DNA of 64,000 bases, taken from NCBI RefSeq assembly GCF_002022505.1, contig NZ_CP019781.1, positions 1,449,501-1,513,500 of the forward strand. Reading direction: 5' to 3'. A program made the translations under genes and the position numbers. Positions within the stretch are counted from its first letter, which is position 1. Each line of letters opens with the position of its first letter. Source of the stretch: Bartonella sp. WD16.2. Its GTDB lineage: Bacteria > Pseudomonadota > Alphaproteobacteria > Rhizobiales > Rhizobiaceae. This document shows positions 49,548-62,411 of this stretch, piece after piece. A model generated the notes under the pieces. The model did not search any database and was not told the origin of the DNA. It saw only the letters and a program-made list of their open reading frames with translations.

Positions 49548-50132
49548 ATGGCGTCCCAGCAAAAGAAAACCTCTAGTGTTAAAGGGTTTTCAACTTCTGA
49601 ATATATCGTCTACCCCACACATGGCGTGGGGCAAATTATAGCAATTGAAGAGCAGGAGGTTGCGGGACATAAATTAAAGCTTTTTGTCATTCATTTTGCT
49701 AAAGATAAAATGGACGTGAAAGTGCCAGTTGCAAAAGCGCTTTCTATTGGAATGCGTAAATTATCTGAGTCTGATTCTGTTGAACGTGCATTAAAAACCC
49801 TACAAGGGAAAGCCCGTATTAAACGGGCTATGTGGTCACGCCGTGCTCAAGAATATGACACGAAAATCAATTCAGGAAATCTTGTTTTCATCGCTGAAGT
49901 AGTACGCGATCTTTTTCGTTCAGAATTGCAATCTGAGCAATCTTATTCCGAGCGTCAACTTTATGCTGCTGCACTTGATCGAATGGCCCGTGAAATTGCT
50001 ATCATCAATAATCTTTCTGAAACAGAAGCTATCAATTTGATAGAGGCGCATCTTACCAAAGAATCCAAGCGCAAATTTAAAGCTGGAATCGATGAAGAAA
50101 AAAGTGACAGCAGTGCTGTCTATGCTGCGTGA
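49548..50132 (+). CDS. carD: CarD/CdnL-family transcription regulator
   Basis: Protein of 194 residues that binds RNA polymerase and stabilises open complexes at rRNA and housekeeping promoters in other bacteria. The N-terminal RNAP-interaction domain reads EYIVYPTHGVGQIIAIEEQEVAG. The middle has KVPVAKALSIGMRKLSE and the C-terminal helical part RRAQEYDTKINSGNLVFIAEVVRDLFR. GGGAG precedes the ATG. The gap from 50133 to 50505 shows no gene or structured element that I can support. Confidence 0.94.
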   Translation: MASQQKKTSSVKGFSTSEYIVYPTHGVGQIIAIEEQEVAGHKLKLFVIHFAKDKMDVKVPVAKALSIGMRKLSESDSVERALKTLQGKARIKRAMWSRRAQEYDTKINSGNLVFIAEVVRDLFRSELQSEQSYSERQLYAAALDRMAREIAIINNLSETEAINLIEAHLTKESKRKFKAGIDEEKSDSSAVYAA

Positions 50133-50505
50133 TAAACTATAAGCGCTGTATAACAAAAAATATCATGAGAATATACTAAAATCCGTGCACATCTATGTGA
50201 ACAGGGGGATATCTTTTTTCGCTTAACTCAAAACCGGCTAGAAAATTAAAAGCACTCGTAAAAAGTACTCCTTAATTGAGAGCACAAATAGTTTTCTTCA
50301 AGCGCTTTTTCATACACGAAGAGTTCCACACACCACACGCGTTGCTGCAAAAGTCCTTGCTTTATAGTATTCTAATTTATCGGTAATTTTAGACCCCACC
50401 TAAAAGTCTTACTCCTCAACAATGAGGCTTGTTTACAAGAAATATTAAAAGGCTCCCCATTTATTCATCCACTCTATTGGATTACCGGGGGTGGAATTTC
50501 AGTAC

Positions 50506-50685
50506 TTAATCTTTAGGGGGTAAAACAGAACGCCCGCGATACATACCTGTTTTCAAATCAATATGATGAGGGCGACGCAATTCACCAGAATTCCTATCTT
50601 CAATATAAGTTGGTGCTTTCAAGGCATCAGCCGAACGGCGCATACCCCGTTTCGATGGAGAAGTTTTTCGTTTAGGTACAGCCAT
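50506..50685 (-). CDS. rpmF: Large ribosomal subunit protein bL32
   Basis: Protein of 59 residues starting [22 protein letters not shown], the invariant opening of bL32, and continuing with [19 protein letters not shown]. There is no zinc-binding cysteine pattern. The start at 50685 follows GGAG at 9 bases. The upstream gap of 50686-51365 is AT-rich and holds only the C run at 51081. Confidence 0.96.
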   Translation of the reverse strand: MAVPKRKTSPSKRGMRRSADALKAPTYIEDRNSGELRRPHHIDLKTGMYRGRSVLPPKD

Positions 50686-51080
50686 AAAGAGATACTCCAA
50701 ATAGACTCACAAAAGAATAAATAATACTTAAACAGTAATATTTATTCTTAATAATATCCTCATTATTAACAAAAACATTTTCATTTTTATACACTGATTA
50801 AAATCTTTTGACCAGACTTTCGTTTAATTTTTTATCTGATTTTACAAGTGTACTTAAATATTTTTAATGAAAACAATATCGGTTAAACATCAAAAAAAGA
50901 AATTCATTTTTCAACAAGCCGGGTTAAAATTAAAAAACGATCTGTAGACTTGTAGACTAATGCAGATAGCCTCAAAAAGTCTCTTTGAATTGGTCTCAAG
51001 AATTGTGACTTCCCTCAAACAAGATAGATCAACCATAATCCCTAAAGAATTAAACATACACTATTAAATAAGCATAATCT

Positions 51081-51089
51081 CCCCCCCCC
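51081..51089. repeat. Run of nine C in a non-coding gap
   Basis: Nine consecutive C lie in an otherwise AT-rich spacer about 280 bp before ispA. Such runs are prone to slippage. No gene or promoter can be tied to it. Confidence 0.6.
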
Positions 51090-51365
51090 GCTTATAGCCA
51101 CCCGTTTTATCAAATCATATATCATCAAACTGCAAATCACGCATCACCACATGAAAATAATCCAAACAGCCAGACAAAAAGGCAAAAATTATAATAAAAA
51201 CAAAGATCATACTAAACTTGAAGCGCCCTCAAAGGCTAGGTACTCAAAACCATTCGGTATTATTTTGGTTTGATAGAATTTAAAGATCATTAAAAAACCG
51301 TTTCATTCTTCACCTTCCTATCCTAAAAAGAACTCACTCATTTTGCAAAAACAAAGGAAGAAACG

Positions 51366-52268
51366 ATGCATGAATTCATGGCCCTTCTTGCAAAACATAC
51401 CCACAATATTGAAAAAAGACTTGATACGTTTTTAAACTATAAAGTCCAAAACAACGAAATTGCTCGTCCTGAAATCTTAATCAAAGCTATGCGTCACGGC
51501 ACACTCAATGGCGGCAAACGTTTGCGTCCCTTTTTAGTTATCCAAAGTGCTGCACTTTTTGATATCCCCTTTGAACAATCTCTTGATATTGGTGTCGCAT
51601 TGGAATGTGTTCATTGTTATTCGCTTATTCACGATGATCTTCCTGCTATGGATAACGACACACTACGGCGTGGAAAACCCACCGTTCATAGAGAATTTAA
51701 TGAAGCAACAGCTATTCTAGCAGGCAATGCCCTTTTGACCCTTGCTTTTGAAATTATTGCCCACAAAGCCTGTGCTCTAAGCTCCCAAATAAGAATTGAT
51801 CTTATCACAGCTCTTGCGCAAGCAGCAGGGCTTGGTGGTATGCTCGGTGGACAAATGCTCGACCTTGAAGCCGAAAATAAACCGCAAGATCATCATGCAA
51901 TCATCATGCTACAACGCATGAAAACAGCCGCTCTTATCAGTTTTGCTTGCCAAGCAGGTGCTATAATCGGCAATGCTTCTAAAACTCAGATTGAGCAACT
52001 TTCCACCTTTGGTACACATCTTGGGCTGGCTTTTCAATTAACAGATGACCTTCTTGATGTCACCATGAGTACCAAAACTCTTGGCAAAACTGCTGGAAAA
52101 GATAAAGAAACAAATAAAGCCACTTTAGTCAGTCTTCACGGGATTGAAGAAACACAAAAAAAACGAGATACACTCATTACTCAAGCAGAAGAACTTCTTC
52201 ACCCCTTTGGTGATAAAGCTACACCACTCAAACAAGCAGCACACTTTATTGCCACACGCAACAATTAA
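51366..52268 (+). CDS. ispA: Polyprenyl (farnesyl) diphosphate synthase
   Basis: Isoprenoid chain-elongating enzyme of 300 residues. The first Asp-rich motif appears as HDDLPAMDND and the second as LTDDLLD. GGKRLRPFLVIQSAALF and QAAGLGGMLGGQMLDLEAE are also family blocks. AAGGAAG precedes the ATG. It stands close to ispG on the opposite strand, another step of isoprenoid synthesis, though the two are convergent. Confidence 0.94.
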   Translation: MHEFMALLAKHTHNIEKRLDTFLNYKVQNNEIARPEILIKAMRHGTLNGGKRLRPFLVIQSAALFDIPFEQSLDIGVALECVHCYSLIHDDLPAMDNDTLRRGKPTVHREFNEATAILAGNALLTLAFEIIAHKACALSSQIRIDLITALAQAAGLGGMLGGQMLDLEAENKPQDHHAIIMLQRMKTAALISFACQAGAIIGNASKTQIEQLSTFGTHLGLAFQLTDDLLDVTMSTKTLGKTAGKDKETNKATLVSLHGIEETQKKRDTLITQAEELLHPFGDKATPLKQAAHFIATRNN

Positions 52269-52374
52269 ATGCTCTCTCAACTGACACAAAAATCGCCCTA
52301 AACGCATTATACCACTTCAACAACAAAAGAAGAGCAGAACAAACCACTTGTTTGCCTAGCTCTGCCCAATTTGT

Positions 52375-53616
52375 CTAGCTCTGTCCAAAACGCGTGTGAA
52401 TATAATCACCCAATATGCCTTCGAACTCTTCAGCAATATGGGGACCACGCAAAATCTTTACCTTTTTGCCCTCAATAAAAACCGGTGCTGCTGGTTGTTC
52501 ACCTGTTCCCGGTAGAGAAATACCTATATCAGCATGTTTTGATTCTCCCGGCCCATTGACAATACATCCCATAACAGCCACCTTCAAACCTTCAACACCA
52601 GGATATTTTTGACGCCAAACTGGCATATTCTTGCATAAATTGGCCTCGATTTTTTGCGCCAATGTCTGAAAAATCGTTGAAGTTGTACGTCCACACCCAG
52701 GACACGCAGCAACCACAGGCATAAATTGACGAAATCCCATAACCTGCAAAAGCTCTTGGCACACCTTCACCTCTTGGGTCCTATCACCTCCTGGCTCAGG
52801 TGTAAGTGAAATGCGAATCGTATCACCAATACCTTGTTGTAACAAAATTCCCAAAGCCACTGAAGAAGCAACAATCCCCTTTGTTCCCATTCCCGCTTCC
52901 GTCAAACCTAAATGAAGTGCATGATTACAACGCTTCGCTAAAAGGCCATACACAGCAATTAAATCTTGGACATCACTCACTTTAGCAGAAAGAATAATTT
53001 GATCACGCCTCAATCCCAACTCCTCAGCAAAAAAAGCTGAATGCAGCGCCGACTGAACTACAGATTCCCGCATCACTTCAACAGTCGATAAAGGTTTTTC
53101 TTGCTTTGCATTTTCATCCATAAGTCGGGTTAATAACCCCTCATCAAGTGAACCCCAATTTACTCCAATGCGTATGGGTTTATGATAACGGCAAGCCATT
53201 TCAATAATTTCACTAAACTGTTGATCCTTTTTTGAACCAAAACCAACATTTCCAGGATTAATCCGATATTTTGACAGAGCCTCAGCACATGCAGGGTGCG
53301 CTGCTAAAAGTTTGTGCCCAATATAATGAAAATCCCCCACCAACGGCACAAAAATGCCTAACTGTTCCAATCGTTCGCGTATTTTAGGTACAGCCGCTGC
53401 CGCTTCATCCCGATCAACAGTTACCCGTACCAATTGCGAACCTGCACGCCAAAGAGCACTAATTTGCATAACTGTCGCATCAATATCGGCAGTATCTGTA
53501 TTCGTCATAGACTGGACAACAATCGGGTTATCACCACCAACGATTACATCACCAACTTTTACTCCAACAGACCGGCGACGCTCTAAAGGCTTAGATAAAT
53601 AATATGGCGTGCTCAT
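52375..53616 (-). CDS. ispG: 4-hydroxy-3-methylbut-2-enyl diphosphate synthase
   Basis: Iron-sulphur enzyme of the MEP isoprenoid pathway, 413 residues. The iron-sulphur ligands are in the C-terminal part, seen as ACPGCGRT and [11 protein letters not shown]. The N-terminal barrel opens with [24 protein letters not shown]. The start is ATG 53616, after GGGAAG; a TTG codon lies just before it. Confidence 0.96.
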   Translation of the reverse strand: MSTPYYLSKPLERRRSVGVKVGDVIVGGDNPIVVQSMTNTDTADIDATVMQISALWRAGSQLVRVTVDRDEAAAAVPKIRERLEQLGIFVPLVGDFHYIGHKLLAAHPACAEALSKYRINPGNVGFGSKKDQQFSEIIEMACRYHKPIRIGVNWGSLDEGLLTRLMDENAKQEKPLSTVEVMRESVVQSALHSAFFAEELGLRRDQIILSAKVSDVQDLIAVYGLLAKRCNHALHLGLTEAGMGTKGIVASSVALGILLQQGIGDTIRISLTPEPGGDRTQEVKVCQELLQVMGFRQFMPVVAACPGCGRTTSTIFQTLAQKIEANLCKNMPVWRQKYPGVEGLKVAVMGCIVNGPGESKHADIGISLPGTGEQPAAPVFIEGKKVKILRGPHIAEEFEGILGDYIHTRFGQS

Positions 53617-53872
53617 CAACTTCCCAATTTTTTAAAACCCACTCTATCTTTCATCATCACACTATCACAACACTACCCATATCATAGAATAATTCGAACA
53701 AATAAATGAGTCAAAAAATGACTTAAGTAGGTTAACACTCGTGCATGATCAACAAACCAATAAGTAGCATTTTTCTCATGCAACTTTTCAATTTTCAAGT
53801 CGTTATAACAAGTAAGTCTTTCAACAAAATTCTAATTTATGAGACGCTAACAATATGAAGGAGCAATTGTCT

Positions 53873-54163
53873 ATGTGCACATTTCAGTCCCCCTGTTGCA
53901 GAAATACCAAAATTAAAAACCATATCGCACAATTAAAAGATGAACTGGTGACAATCAGCAGTTGGCGCCATAATAACAATACTTCAAATACTATTTTCGA
54001 CCTCTTTGATACATGGAAACAAAAAGGTCGTCACGCTCTTTCCCGCATCAACAATCATACTGAAGATCTGAAAAAAAAAGTAAAAGAAAACCCTAAAACA
54101 ACGATTGCACTTGTCACTGGCGTCGTTCTAGCAAGCTGCTTGTTGACACGTAAAATCAAATAA
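53873..54163 (+). CDS. DUF883-like small membrane-anchored protein
   Basis: Protein of 96 residues with a hydrophobic C-terminal segment (TTIALVTGVVLASCLL) ending TRKIK, preceded by helical charged sequence. The layout is like the 174-500 gene. The start at 53873 is preferred because AAGGAG lies upstream; ATG 53855 has none. Three cysteines near the start (CTFQSPCC) are unusual for the family. Followed by a GC-rich hairpin. Confidence 0.7.
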   Translation: MCTFQSPCCRNTKIKNHIAQLKDELVTISSWRHNNNTSNTIFDLFDTWKQKGRHALSRINNHTEDLKKKVKENPKTTIALVTGVVLASCLLTRKIK

Positions 54164-54177
54164 CCAGATCCTCTAAA

Positions 54178-54196
54178 GCCCGCCCAAAAAGCGGGC
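54178..54196 (+). terminator. GC-rich hairpin after the DUF883-like gene
   Basis: GCCCGC (54178-54183) pairs with GCGGGC (54191-54196) around a 7-base A-rich loop, 15 bases after the stop. No T run follows, so termination here is only likely. Confidence 0.45.
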
Positions 54197-54355
54197 ACCC
54201 CCCTTCTCCAAACCCTAAAAATAACTTACACATCATATACCATAACACAAACACTATAAACCCGACAACATCCTCTAATATCAGTAACCATTTGCTATAA
54301 ACAAGCAATATAAAAATCAAACCCAAAATAAACATCCTTTAACCTTTTAAATATG

Positions 54356-55339
54356 TCACGAAGTATCCACATACGTAACCACTGACATACCAGGAATAAG
54401 TCGTTCAGCCCCTATTTGCCCCGGATCTAAAGCAATACGAACTGAAACACGTTGTGCAATTTTAGTAAAATTTCCAATCGCAGTGTTTGTCTTCAACAAT
54501 GAAAACTCAGAGCCTGTCGCAGGAGCAAAACGTACTACACGACCTGTTAATTTTTGGTTATTTAGCGCATCAACGAAAAAAACAACAGGCTGTCCAATGC
54601 GCATATGAGCAAGCTGTGTTTCTTTATAATTAGCAACAATCCAAATATCATCAGAAATAACAGCCACCAATTGCGTTCCAGGTAAAACATATTGCCCAAC
54701 CCGCGCTCCAACAAGCCCAACTTGCCCAGCACAAGGAGAAACAATTTTGGTATGCACCAAATTAAGCTCTGCTAACTCAACCCCTACCTTTGCCCCAGCA
54801 ACATCTGACTGTAAACTTTGCCGTTCAAGATCCAATTGTTTTTGCAATCGGCGTTTTACTTCAAGTGCTGCTAATAATTGTGCCAGAGAAGAAGATGGAT
54901 GCAAAGCGTCATCAGCACTTAAATTCTTCATTTTAGAAGTAACATTTGATAGCTTTTGCAAATGGGCCAATTCTGACTCTGCTGCATCAATCTCTTCCTG
55001 CAAAAGCTGAGTTTGTAATAAAACACTTGCAAGCTTTGCATTCTTTGAATCAAAAATCGCCTGTGCTTGGGAAAGTTGTTGCCGAAAAAGAGTATCATCC
55101 AGTTCAAATAAAACAGTTCCCTTTTCAACTCTTTGATAATCTTGAATATAAATTTGTGTAACTACACCAGAGATCTGTGGACTTACTAAAGTGACGTCCC
55201 CTTTAACTGAAGCATTATCGGTTATTTGAATAGCACTTACAAATGGTGGAAGCTTCCAAGCCCATAAAATTAATAAAATTCCAGCAACTCCTGATATAAA
55301 CGCAACAATTGTCGCTTTCGATCGCAATGCCCTTATCAT
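54356..55339 (-). CDS. HlyD/EmrA-type membrane fusion protein
   Basis: Periplasmic adaptor of 327 residues with one N-terminal membrane anchor (TIVAFISGVAGILLILWAW). It has a first half-lipoyl segment with SPQISGVVTQIYIQDYQRVEKGTVLFELDD, a coiled-coil hairpin (about 85-185) and the returning half-lipoyl segment IVSPCAGQVGLVGARVGQYV. It overlaps the upstream MFS gene by four bases (ATGA), so the two form a pump of the EmrAB kind. The efflux substrate and outer-membrane partner are unknown. Confidence 0.9.
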   Translation of the reverse strand: MIRALRSKATIVAFISGVAGILLILWAWKLPPFVSAIQITDNASVKGDVTLVSPQISGVVTQIYIQDYQRVEKGTVLFELDDTLFRQQLSQAQAIFDSKNAKLASVLLQTQLLQEEIDAAESELAHLQKLSNVTSKMKNLSADDALHPSSSLAQLLAALEVKRRLQKQLDLERQSLQSDVAGAKVGVELAELNLVHTKIVSPCAGQVGLVGARVGQYVLPGTQLVAVISDDIWIVANYKETQLAHMRIGQPVVFFVDALNNQKLTGRVVRFAPATGSEFSLLKTNTAIGNFTKIAQRVSVRIALDPGQIGAERLIPGMSVVTYVDTS

Positions 55340-57012
55340 CTTTTTTCACTTTTCTTCACTAAAACTACCTTATTTTTCCAGTTCGGCTCCACAAGAATAA
55401 AAGGGCGTAATTGATAAATAATTTTGATAAGAAAAATAATTAATACAACCGCTGCAATATAAAAATAAAGCCGAAAAATATCATCATAAGCCAAAATATT
55501 TGCTGTCAACTTTAACTGCCCAATCAGATCAGATATGAACTGCCCACCCTCAACACTACTGGAATCTAAAGCATTATAAGAAGACGATAATAAGGCATTT
55601 ATCTCATTTAAAATAAGAGGATCTGTAATAACAATTTCTTGCTTTAAGAATTCAAAATGTTTATAGGTGAAAATAAACTGCAAACTTCCAAAAAAAGCCG
55701 CACTCATTAATCCTCCCGTCACCTGAGTTAGCAGAAAAATAGCAATAAAGCTTAAAACATAACTGGGACCTCGTGCATTTGCTCTCACAAACCCATTAAA
55801 TAAAGCAGGAGGTAAAAAAAGTGCATAGCCAAAACCTATCAAACCTTGACTCAACATCAGATCTTCTGGGCGCGTTAAGTGATTTACATAACTATCTAAA
55901 TAAGACCCAAGCGTCAAACAGCTTAAAGACATAAAATAAAAATAGTCTTCACGGCCAGCTCGTAAAAAACAAACACAAATCCCGCCTCCTAAAATCGTCC
56001 CAATGGTAACGGCAAAATACATCGGTGCCATATCACCATTTAACAAACCAAAAAGTCCAAAAAAATCTGCTGCTAAAGTCGACTGCTCCGATAAAAGAAT
56101 CCTAAAGATTAACAATACCAAAACAACTTGCACCATTTCTTTACTAAACAGCCAACGTAAATCAATCAATGGGTGTTCTCTATTCAACTCAAAAATGGTC
56201 GCAATCACTAACGACAAAATTGCAAGAGCAAGCCCCCAACCAATCCATGGCGCCTCATGCCACCAATAAAGCTTACCAACAGACATAATCATTGCATTTA
56301 AACCAAGCCCAAATGCAATCAAACCATAACTCACCCAATCGAACTTTTTAATCACCTTGTTACATGCAACAGGTGCAAGCGGAAGAGAAAAAATACACCC
56401 CAAACTAATTAAAACAAGCCCCATTTCCATTGCCGAAAGACTAGAAAACCCTCCATTATTTTCCAGTAAATGAGGTGAAATCAAACGCGATAAAGGAACT
56501 GCTAAAGCTGCATTCATATAATTCAAACTAAGACCAATCGTGAATTTTTTCTCCGGCGCAAAAGCTTCCAACATATATAAAAACGCTAATGAAGCCATTG
56601 GTGCTGCGGCAATACCAGCAAAAAAACGAACAATCAGAGCTGAATGCAAATCTGTAACAAATAATTGCAAAACACAAACCAAAACAAATCCAAGGATTGA
56701 TAATTCAGCAAAAGACCGCAACCCAAATTGATAACGAATCTTAATCAACATAATCGCAACACTGACATTGGGTGCCATATAAGCAGCAACCAACCATGTT
56801 GTTTCAGTAAGTGTCGCGTGAAAATTACCAGAAAGTTGAAGAATGTTGGATTGAACCATATTTGCCCCTAAGCCATAAGCCCATTGCAAAATAAAAGAGG
56901 CAAAAATATAAACAAAACATTTCGGCAAAGGCCCTGCAAAAATAGGACCAGACTGAGAAAGATCCCCTTCACTTTTTTTAGCAGACACAATCGCGCTTTT
57001 TTTGCCGTTCAT
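55336..57012 (-). CDS. MFS efflux transporter, EmrB-type (DHA2 family)
   Basis: Inner-membrane protein of 558 residues with about 14 hydrophobic segments, as expected for the 14-helix DHA2 group. The motif region TETTWLVAAYMAPNVSVAIML is typical of EmrB. It is translationally coupled to the HlyD-type gene. The usual motif A between helices 2 and 3 is weak (KIRYQFGLRSFAELSILG). It lies directly downstream of atpC, 22 bases away, so atp transcription may read into it. Confidence 0.88.
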   Translation of the reverse strand: MNGKKSAIVSAKKSEGDLSQSGPIFAGPLPKCFVYIFASFILQWAYGLGANMVQSNILQLSGNFHATLTETTWLVAAYMAPNVSVAIMLIKIRYQFGLRSFAELSILGFVLVCVLQLFVTDLHSALIVRFFAGIAAAPMASLAFLYMLEAFAPEKKFTIGLSLNYMNAALAVPLSRLISPHLLENNGGFSSLSAMEMGLVLISLGCIFSLPLAPVACNKVIKKFDWVSYGLIAFGLGLNAMIMSVGKLYWWHEAPWIGWGLALAILSLVIATIFELNREHPLIDLRWLFSKEMVQVVLVLLIFRILLSEQSTLAADFFGLFGLLNGDMAPMYFAVTIGTILGGGICVCFLRAGREDYFYFMSLSCLTLGSYLDSYVNHLTRPEDLMLSQGLIGFGYALFLPPALFNGFVRANARGPSYVLSFIAIFLLTQVTGGLMSAAFFGSLQFIFTYKHFEFLKQEIVITDPLILNEINALLSSSYNALDSSSVEGGQFISDLIGQLKLTANILAYDDIFRLYFYIAAVVLIIFLIKIIYQLRPFILVEPNWKNKVVLVKKSEKR

Positions 57013-57034
57013 GTCTGCACTCCCTACATTTGCA

Positions 57035-57451
57035 TCACACCGCTGTTAACACACCACCAACAGTCGTCAGCTGATGTAAAAATTCTTCCACTGGGTCATT
57101 AACCCCATCATTTAAACCCTCTTCTAACGCTGTCCGAACTTTCAAAATCCGCTGTTCAAGTTCATCAAAAGAAAGATGATCAACAGCAACAACAGCCTCA
57201 GCTAAAAGAGAACATCTTGAAGGTGTAATATCCACAACCCCTCCACAAAGAGCAAACAATTTTTCACCTGAAGATGATAAAACACGAATACTTCCTGGCA
57301 TAAGGCGAATCATTAAAGGCGCGTGATTGGCCATAACTGTCAAATAACCTGAAGCTGAAGGAAGAACAACCGATACCACTTCATCTGAAAAAATAAGTTT
57401 CTCAGGCGATATAAGCTCAAACAAAAAACGTTTTGCTCTATTGTTTTCCAC
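57035..57451 (-). CDS. atpC: ATP synthase F1 epsilon subunit
   Basis: Protein of 138 residues. Family blocks are FELISPEKLIFSDEVVSVVLPSASGYLTVMANHAPLM and the C-terminal helical part. The start is GTG 57451 with GAGG upstream; no ATG is nearby. It is the last gene of the atpHAGDC operon, about 90 bp after atpD. Confidence 0.94.
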   Translation of the reverse strand: MENNRAKRFLFELISPEKLIFSDEVVSVVLPSASGYLTVMANHAPLMIRLMPGSIRVLSSSGEKLFALCGGVVDITPSRCSLLAEAVVAVDHLSFDELEQRILKVRTALEEGLNDGVNDPVEEFLHQLTTVGGVLTAV

Positions 57452-57543
57452 AGCAACCTCTTGTCATTTCTACGACAAATATCCCTTACACAATTTCTTT
57501 AACATCCGTCGCAGTAATTTTTTTATTTACCACAAAACTCCTT

Positions 57544-59153
<1,610 letters not shown>

Positions 59154-59172
59154 CAATCTCTACCTTCTCAAT

Positions 59173-60084
59173 TTAAAGCGCTTCAGCGCCCGCAATAATT
59201 TCAACTAACTCTGTGGTAATCTGCGCCTGACGCTGACGATTATAAGTCACTGTCAATTTATTAATCATCTCACCGGCATTGCGCGATGCATTATCCATAG
59301 CACTCATCTTTGCACCCATTTCACCCGCGACATTTTCAAGCAAAGCACGAAAAATTTGCGCAGAAAGATTACGTAAAATAAGTGTCTCTAGAAGAGAAGC
59401 TGCATCAGGCTCATAACTATAAACAGCCGATTGCAAAGCTTCCCCCTTATCCCCCTTCTCACCAACACCAACTTTTCCAACAGAGTGCTTTTGAACAACA
59501 GATGGAATTAAACTCAAAGCTGTCGGGCGCTGATTAATCACCGAAACAAATTCAGAATAAAAAAGTGTACATACATCAAAAGCACCCTCATTGAATAAAT
59601 CAACAATGTGCTCACCAATTCTTTTTGCATCTGCAAAACCTATAGATTTTACACAACGTAAATCAATATGGTCAATCATCAGAGCTTTAAAATCACGGCG
59701 CAAAATATCAGCACCTTTTTTGCCCACAGTTAAAATTTTAACTTTTTTCCCTTTAGAGAGAAGAGCGTGAATATGCTCACGTGCACAACGAGCAATATGC
59801 GCATTAAAAGCACCACACAAACCGCGCTCAGCCATGCAAACCACCAAAAGATGCACATCATCGCGACCCGTACCACGCATTAAAATCGGCGCATCAACTC
59901 CATCAATATCAGCGCTAACATTTGCCAAAACATGAGCCATTTGCTGAGCATAAGGGCGCGCAGCCTCAACCGCCTCTTGTGCACGGTGCAGTTTTGTGGC
60001 TGCAACCATTTGCATGGCTTTAGTAATCTTTTGTGTTGCCTTAACCGAGGCGATACGGTCTCTTAAAGTCTTCAGCGATGCCAT
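59173..60084 (-). CDS. atpG: ATP synthase F1 gamma subunit
   Basis: Central stalk subunit of 303 residues. The opening [32 protein letters not shown] and the closing [34 protein letters not shown] are the conserved terminal helices. A Gly/Lys-rich stretch ([14 protein letters not shown], about residues 205-220) lies in the variable middle. It lies between atpA and atpD with about 20 bp on either side. Confidence 0.96.
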   Translation of the reverse strand: MASLKTLRDRIASVKATQKITKAMQMVAATKLHRAQEAVEAARPYAQQMAHVLANVSADIDGVDAPILMRGTGRDDVHLLVVCMAERGLCGAFNAHIARCAREHIHALLSKGKKVKILTVGKKGADILRRDFKALMIDHIDLRCVKSIGFADAKRIGEHIVDLFNEGAFDVCTLFYSEFVSVINQRPTALSLIPSVVQKHSVGKVGVGEKGDKGEALQSAVYSYEPDAASLLETLILRNLSAQIFRALLENVAGEMGAKMSAMDNASRNAGEMINKLTVTYNRQRQAQITTELVEIIAGAEAL

Positions 60085-60106
60085 CCAAACATTCCATCAA
60101 TCCATT

Positions 60107-61642
60107 TTAAGAAAAATTCTTCTTGTAAGCATCAAGAACATCAACCAATTTATCCTTTAGAGCATCTGTAAGTTGCTTTTGATCACCAATCGCATCCAAA
60201 AGATCTGGATAATCTCTACGTAAAAGCGCCAACAGACCCTGCTCAAATCGACCAACATCACAAACAGCCAATGAATCAAGATAACCATTCACACCAGCAA
60301 AAATCACAACAACCTGCTCTTGTATTTTAAGCGGTGAAAATTGCTTTTGCTTCAAAAGCTCAACCAAACGAGCACCACGATTTAAAAGACGTTGTGTTGA
60401 CGTATCTAAATCTGAACCAAACTGCGCAAAAGCCGCCATTTCACGATATTGCGCTAATTCACCCTTGATCGAACCAGCAACTTGTTTCATCGCCTTAATT
60501 TGCGCAGCAGAACCAACACGTGACACAGAAAGACCAACATTAATAGCAGGACGTATTCCCTGATAAAATAAATTGGTTTCCAGAAAAATCTGACCATCTG
60601 TAATCGAAATAACATTAGTCGGAATATAGGCAGAAACGTCATTGGCTTGCGTCTCAATCACTGGCAAAGCAGTCAAAGACCCAGATCCATGGTCAGCGTT
60701 AAGCTTTGCAGCTCGTTCTAAAAGACGAGAGTGAAGATAGAAAACATCCCCTGGGTATGCTTCACGACCAGGTGGACGACGAAGCAAAAGAGACATTTGA
60801 CGGTAAGCCACAGCCTGTTTTGAAAGATCATCATAACCAATCAAAGCATGCTGACCATTATCCCGGAAATATTCCCCCATAGCACAACCAGCAAGAGGCG
60901 CAATAAACTGCATCGGCGCCGGATCAGAAGCCGTAGCTGCCACAATAATCGAATAGTCAAGAGCTCCACGCTCTTCCAAAACTTTAACAAATTGCGCAAC
61001 CGTTGAACGCTTTTGACCAATAGCCACATAAATACAATAAACTTTATCCTGATCGTGCTTAGCACCCTTTTCGTGGAAAGGCTTTTGATTCAAAAACGCA
61101 TCAAGCAAAATTGCTGTTTTACCTGTCTGACGATCACCAATCACCAATTCACGCTGACCACGTCCAATGGGAACTAACGCATCAATAGCTTTCAATCCTG
61201 TCACCATCGGTTCATGCACTGATTGACGTGGAATAATACCCGGGGCTTTCACATCCACCCGGCGACGATGCGGCGTATGAATAGGCCCCTTTCCATCAAG
61301 GGGATTACCCAATGCATCCACAACACGTCCGAGCAAAGCCGGCCCCACAGGAACATCAATGATAGACCCAAGCCGTTTAACACAATCACCTTCACGAATA
61401 TCGCGATCTGACCCGAAAATCACAACCCCGACATTATCCATTTCCAAATTAAGTGCCATACCACGCACACCATTTGAAAAGGAGACCATTTCACCCGCTT
61501 GGACATTATCCAAACCATAAACGCGAGCGATACCATTACCTACAGACAAAACCCACCCAATTTCTGAAACTTCAGCTTTTTGGTCAAAGTTCTTAATTTG
61601 CTCTTTTAGGATTTTTGAAATTTCAGACGGTCTAATATCCAT
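60107..61642 (-). CDS. atpA: ATP synthase F1 alpha subunit
   Basis: Non-catalytic nucleotide-binding subunit of 511 residues. Walker A is GDRQTGKT, and the family segment [17 protein letters not shown] is intact. The ATG at 61642 shares one base with the atpH stop (TGATG), so translation is coupled. Length is normal. Confidence 0.97.
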   Translation of the reverse strand: MDIRPSEISKILKEQIKNFDQKAEVSEIGWVLSVGNGIARVYGLDNVQAGEMVSFSNGVRGMALNLEMDNVGVVIFGSDRDIREGDCVKRLGSIIDVPVGPALLGRVVDALGNPLDGKGPIHTPHRRRVDVKAPGIIPRQSVHEPMVTGLKAIDALVPIGRGQRELVIGDRQTGKTAILLDAFLNQKPFHEKGAKHDQDKVYCIYVAIGQKRSTVAQFVKVLEERGALDYSIIVAATASDPAPMQFIAPLAGCAMGEYFRDNGQHALIGYDDLSKQAVAYRQMSLLLRRPPGREAYPGDVFYLHSRLLERAAKLNADHGSGSLTALPVIETQANDVSAYIPTNVISITDGQIFLETNLFYQGIRPAINVGLSVSRVGSAAQIKAMKQVAGSIKGELAQYREMAAFAQFGSDLDTSTQRLLNRGARLVELLKQKQFSPLKIQEQVVVIFAGVNGYLDSLAVCDVGRFEQGLLALLRRDYPDLLDAIGDQKQLTDALKDKLVDVLDAYKKNFS

Positions 61643-62226
61643 CAGCTGACCTCTTTTTCCAATGCAAGCTTAAGTGAAGACAATTTCCCCTCAAGAGAGG
61701 CATCAATCTGGCATGATCCCAAGCGGACAATGAGTCCACCCAAAATCGTTGAATCGACAGATAAGTGTAGCGAAATTTTTTTCCTAACAACACCTTCCAA
61801 AGCCACACGCAACTCCTCTTGTTGATGAACATCCAACGGATGTGCAGAAATAATATGTGCCGACGCTTCCCCACGAAACGAAGCAACATAACACTGAAAA
61901 GCACGTAAAATATCAGACAAAGCAAAAAGCCGACGATTTTCTACAATAACACGCAAAAAATTGCGCATAATTCGACCCGCCCCTTCGTCAGAAAATTTAA
62001 AACTCTCACAAATAGAATCAAGCGTTTGAACTTGTTCTTTTGTTGAAAAAAATGGGCTTTGTATTAAGCGCTTTAAATCTGTATTGCGATTCAAAATATC
62101 TAAAAAAGACGTAAATGCCTTTTCAAAGTCTTTTACATAGCCTGCTTCTTGAACCAAATCAAAAAGCGCTTGCGCATAACGTCGGCTCGCTAATGGCAAC
62201 GGCATACGAGAAAATGAATCCGACAC
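61642..62226 (-). CDS. atpH: ATP synthase F1 delta subunit
   Basis: Peripheral-stalk subunit of 194 residues. The start is taken at GTG 62226 ([24 protein letters not shown]), which has GAGG four bases upstream and gives the usual length; a TTG frame to 62271 is less likely. The C-terminal block [26 protein letters not shown] is the family hallmark. First gene of the operon; 62227-62411 probably holds the promoter. Confidence 0.94.
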   Translation of the reverse strand: MSDSFSRMPLPLASRRYAQALFDLVQEAGYVKDFEKAFTSFLDILNRNTDLKRLIQSPFFSTKEQVQTLDSICESFKFSDEGAGRIMRNFLRVIVENRRLFALSDILRAFQCYVASFRGEASAHIISAHPLDVHQQEELRVALEGVVRKKISLHLSVDSTILGGLIVRLGSCQIDASLEGKLSSLKLALEKEVS

Positions 62227-62411
62227 GAAACCTCGCCTCTTTCCTTTTAGCGATTCTTTAATCTTGATCAAACAAAATGGATCAAATATCTCAAATTTTA
62301 AGAATCTTCTTCTTGAAATTCAGAATGAACAAATTTCTTCACTCCTAGCATAGACACAATCGACTCGCAACACCACAAAGCAACGCTTTTTGAAAATTTT
62401 AAATGAAATAT

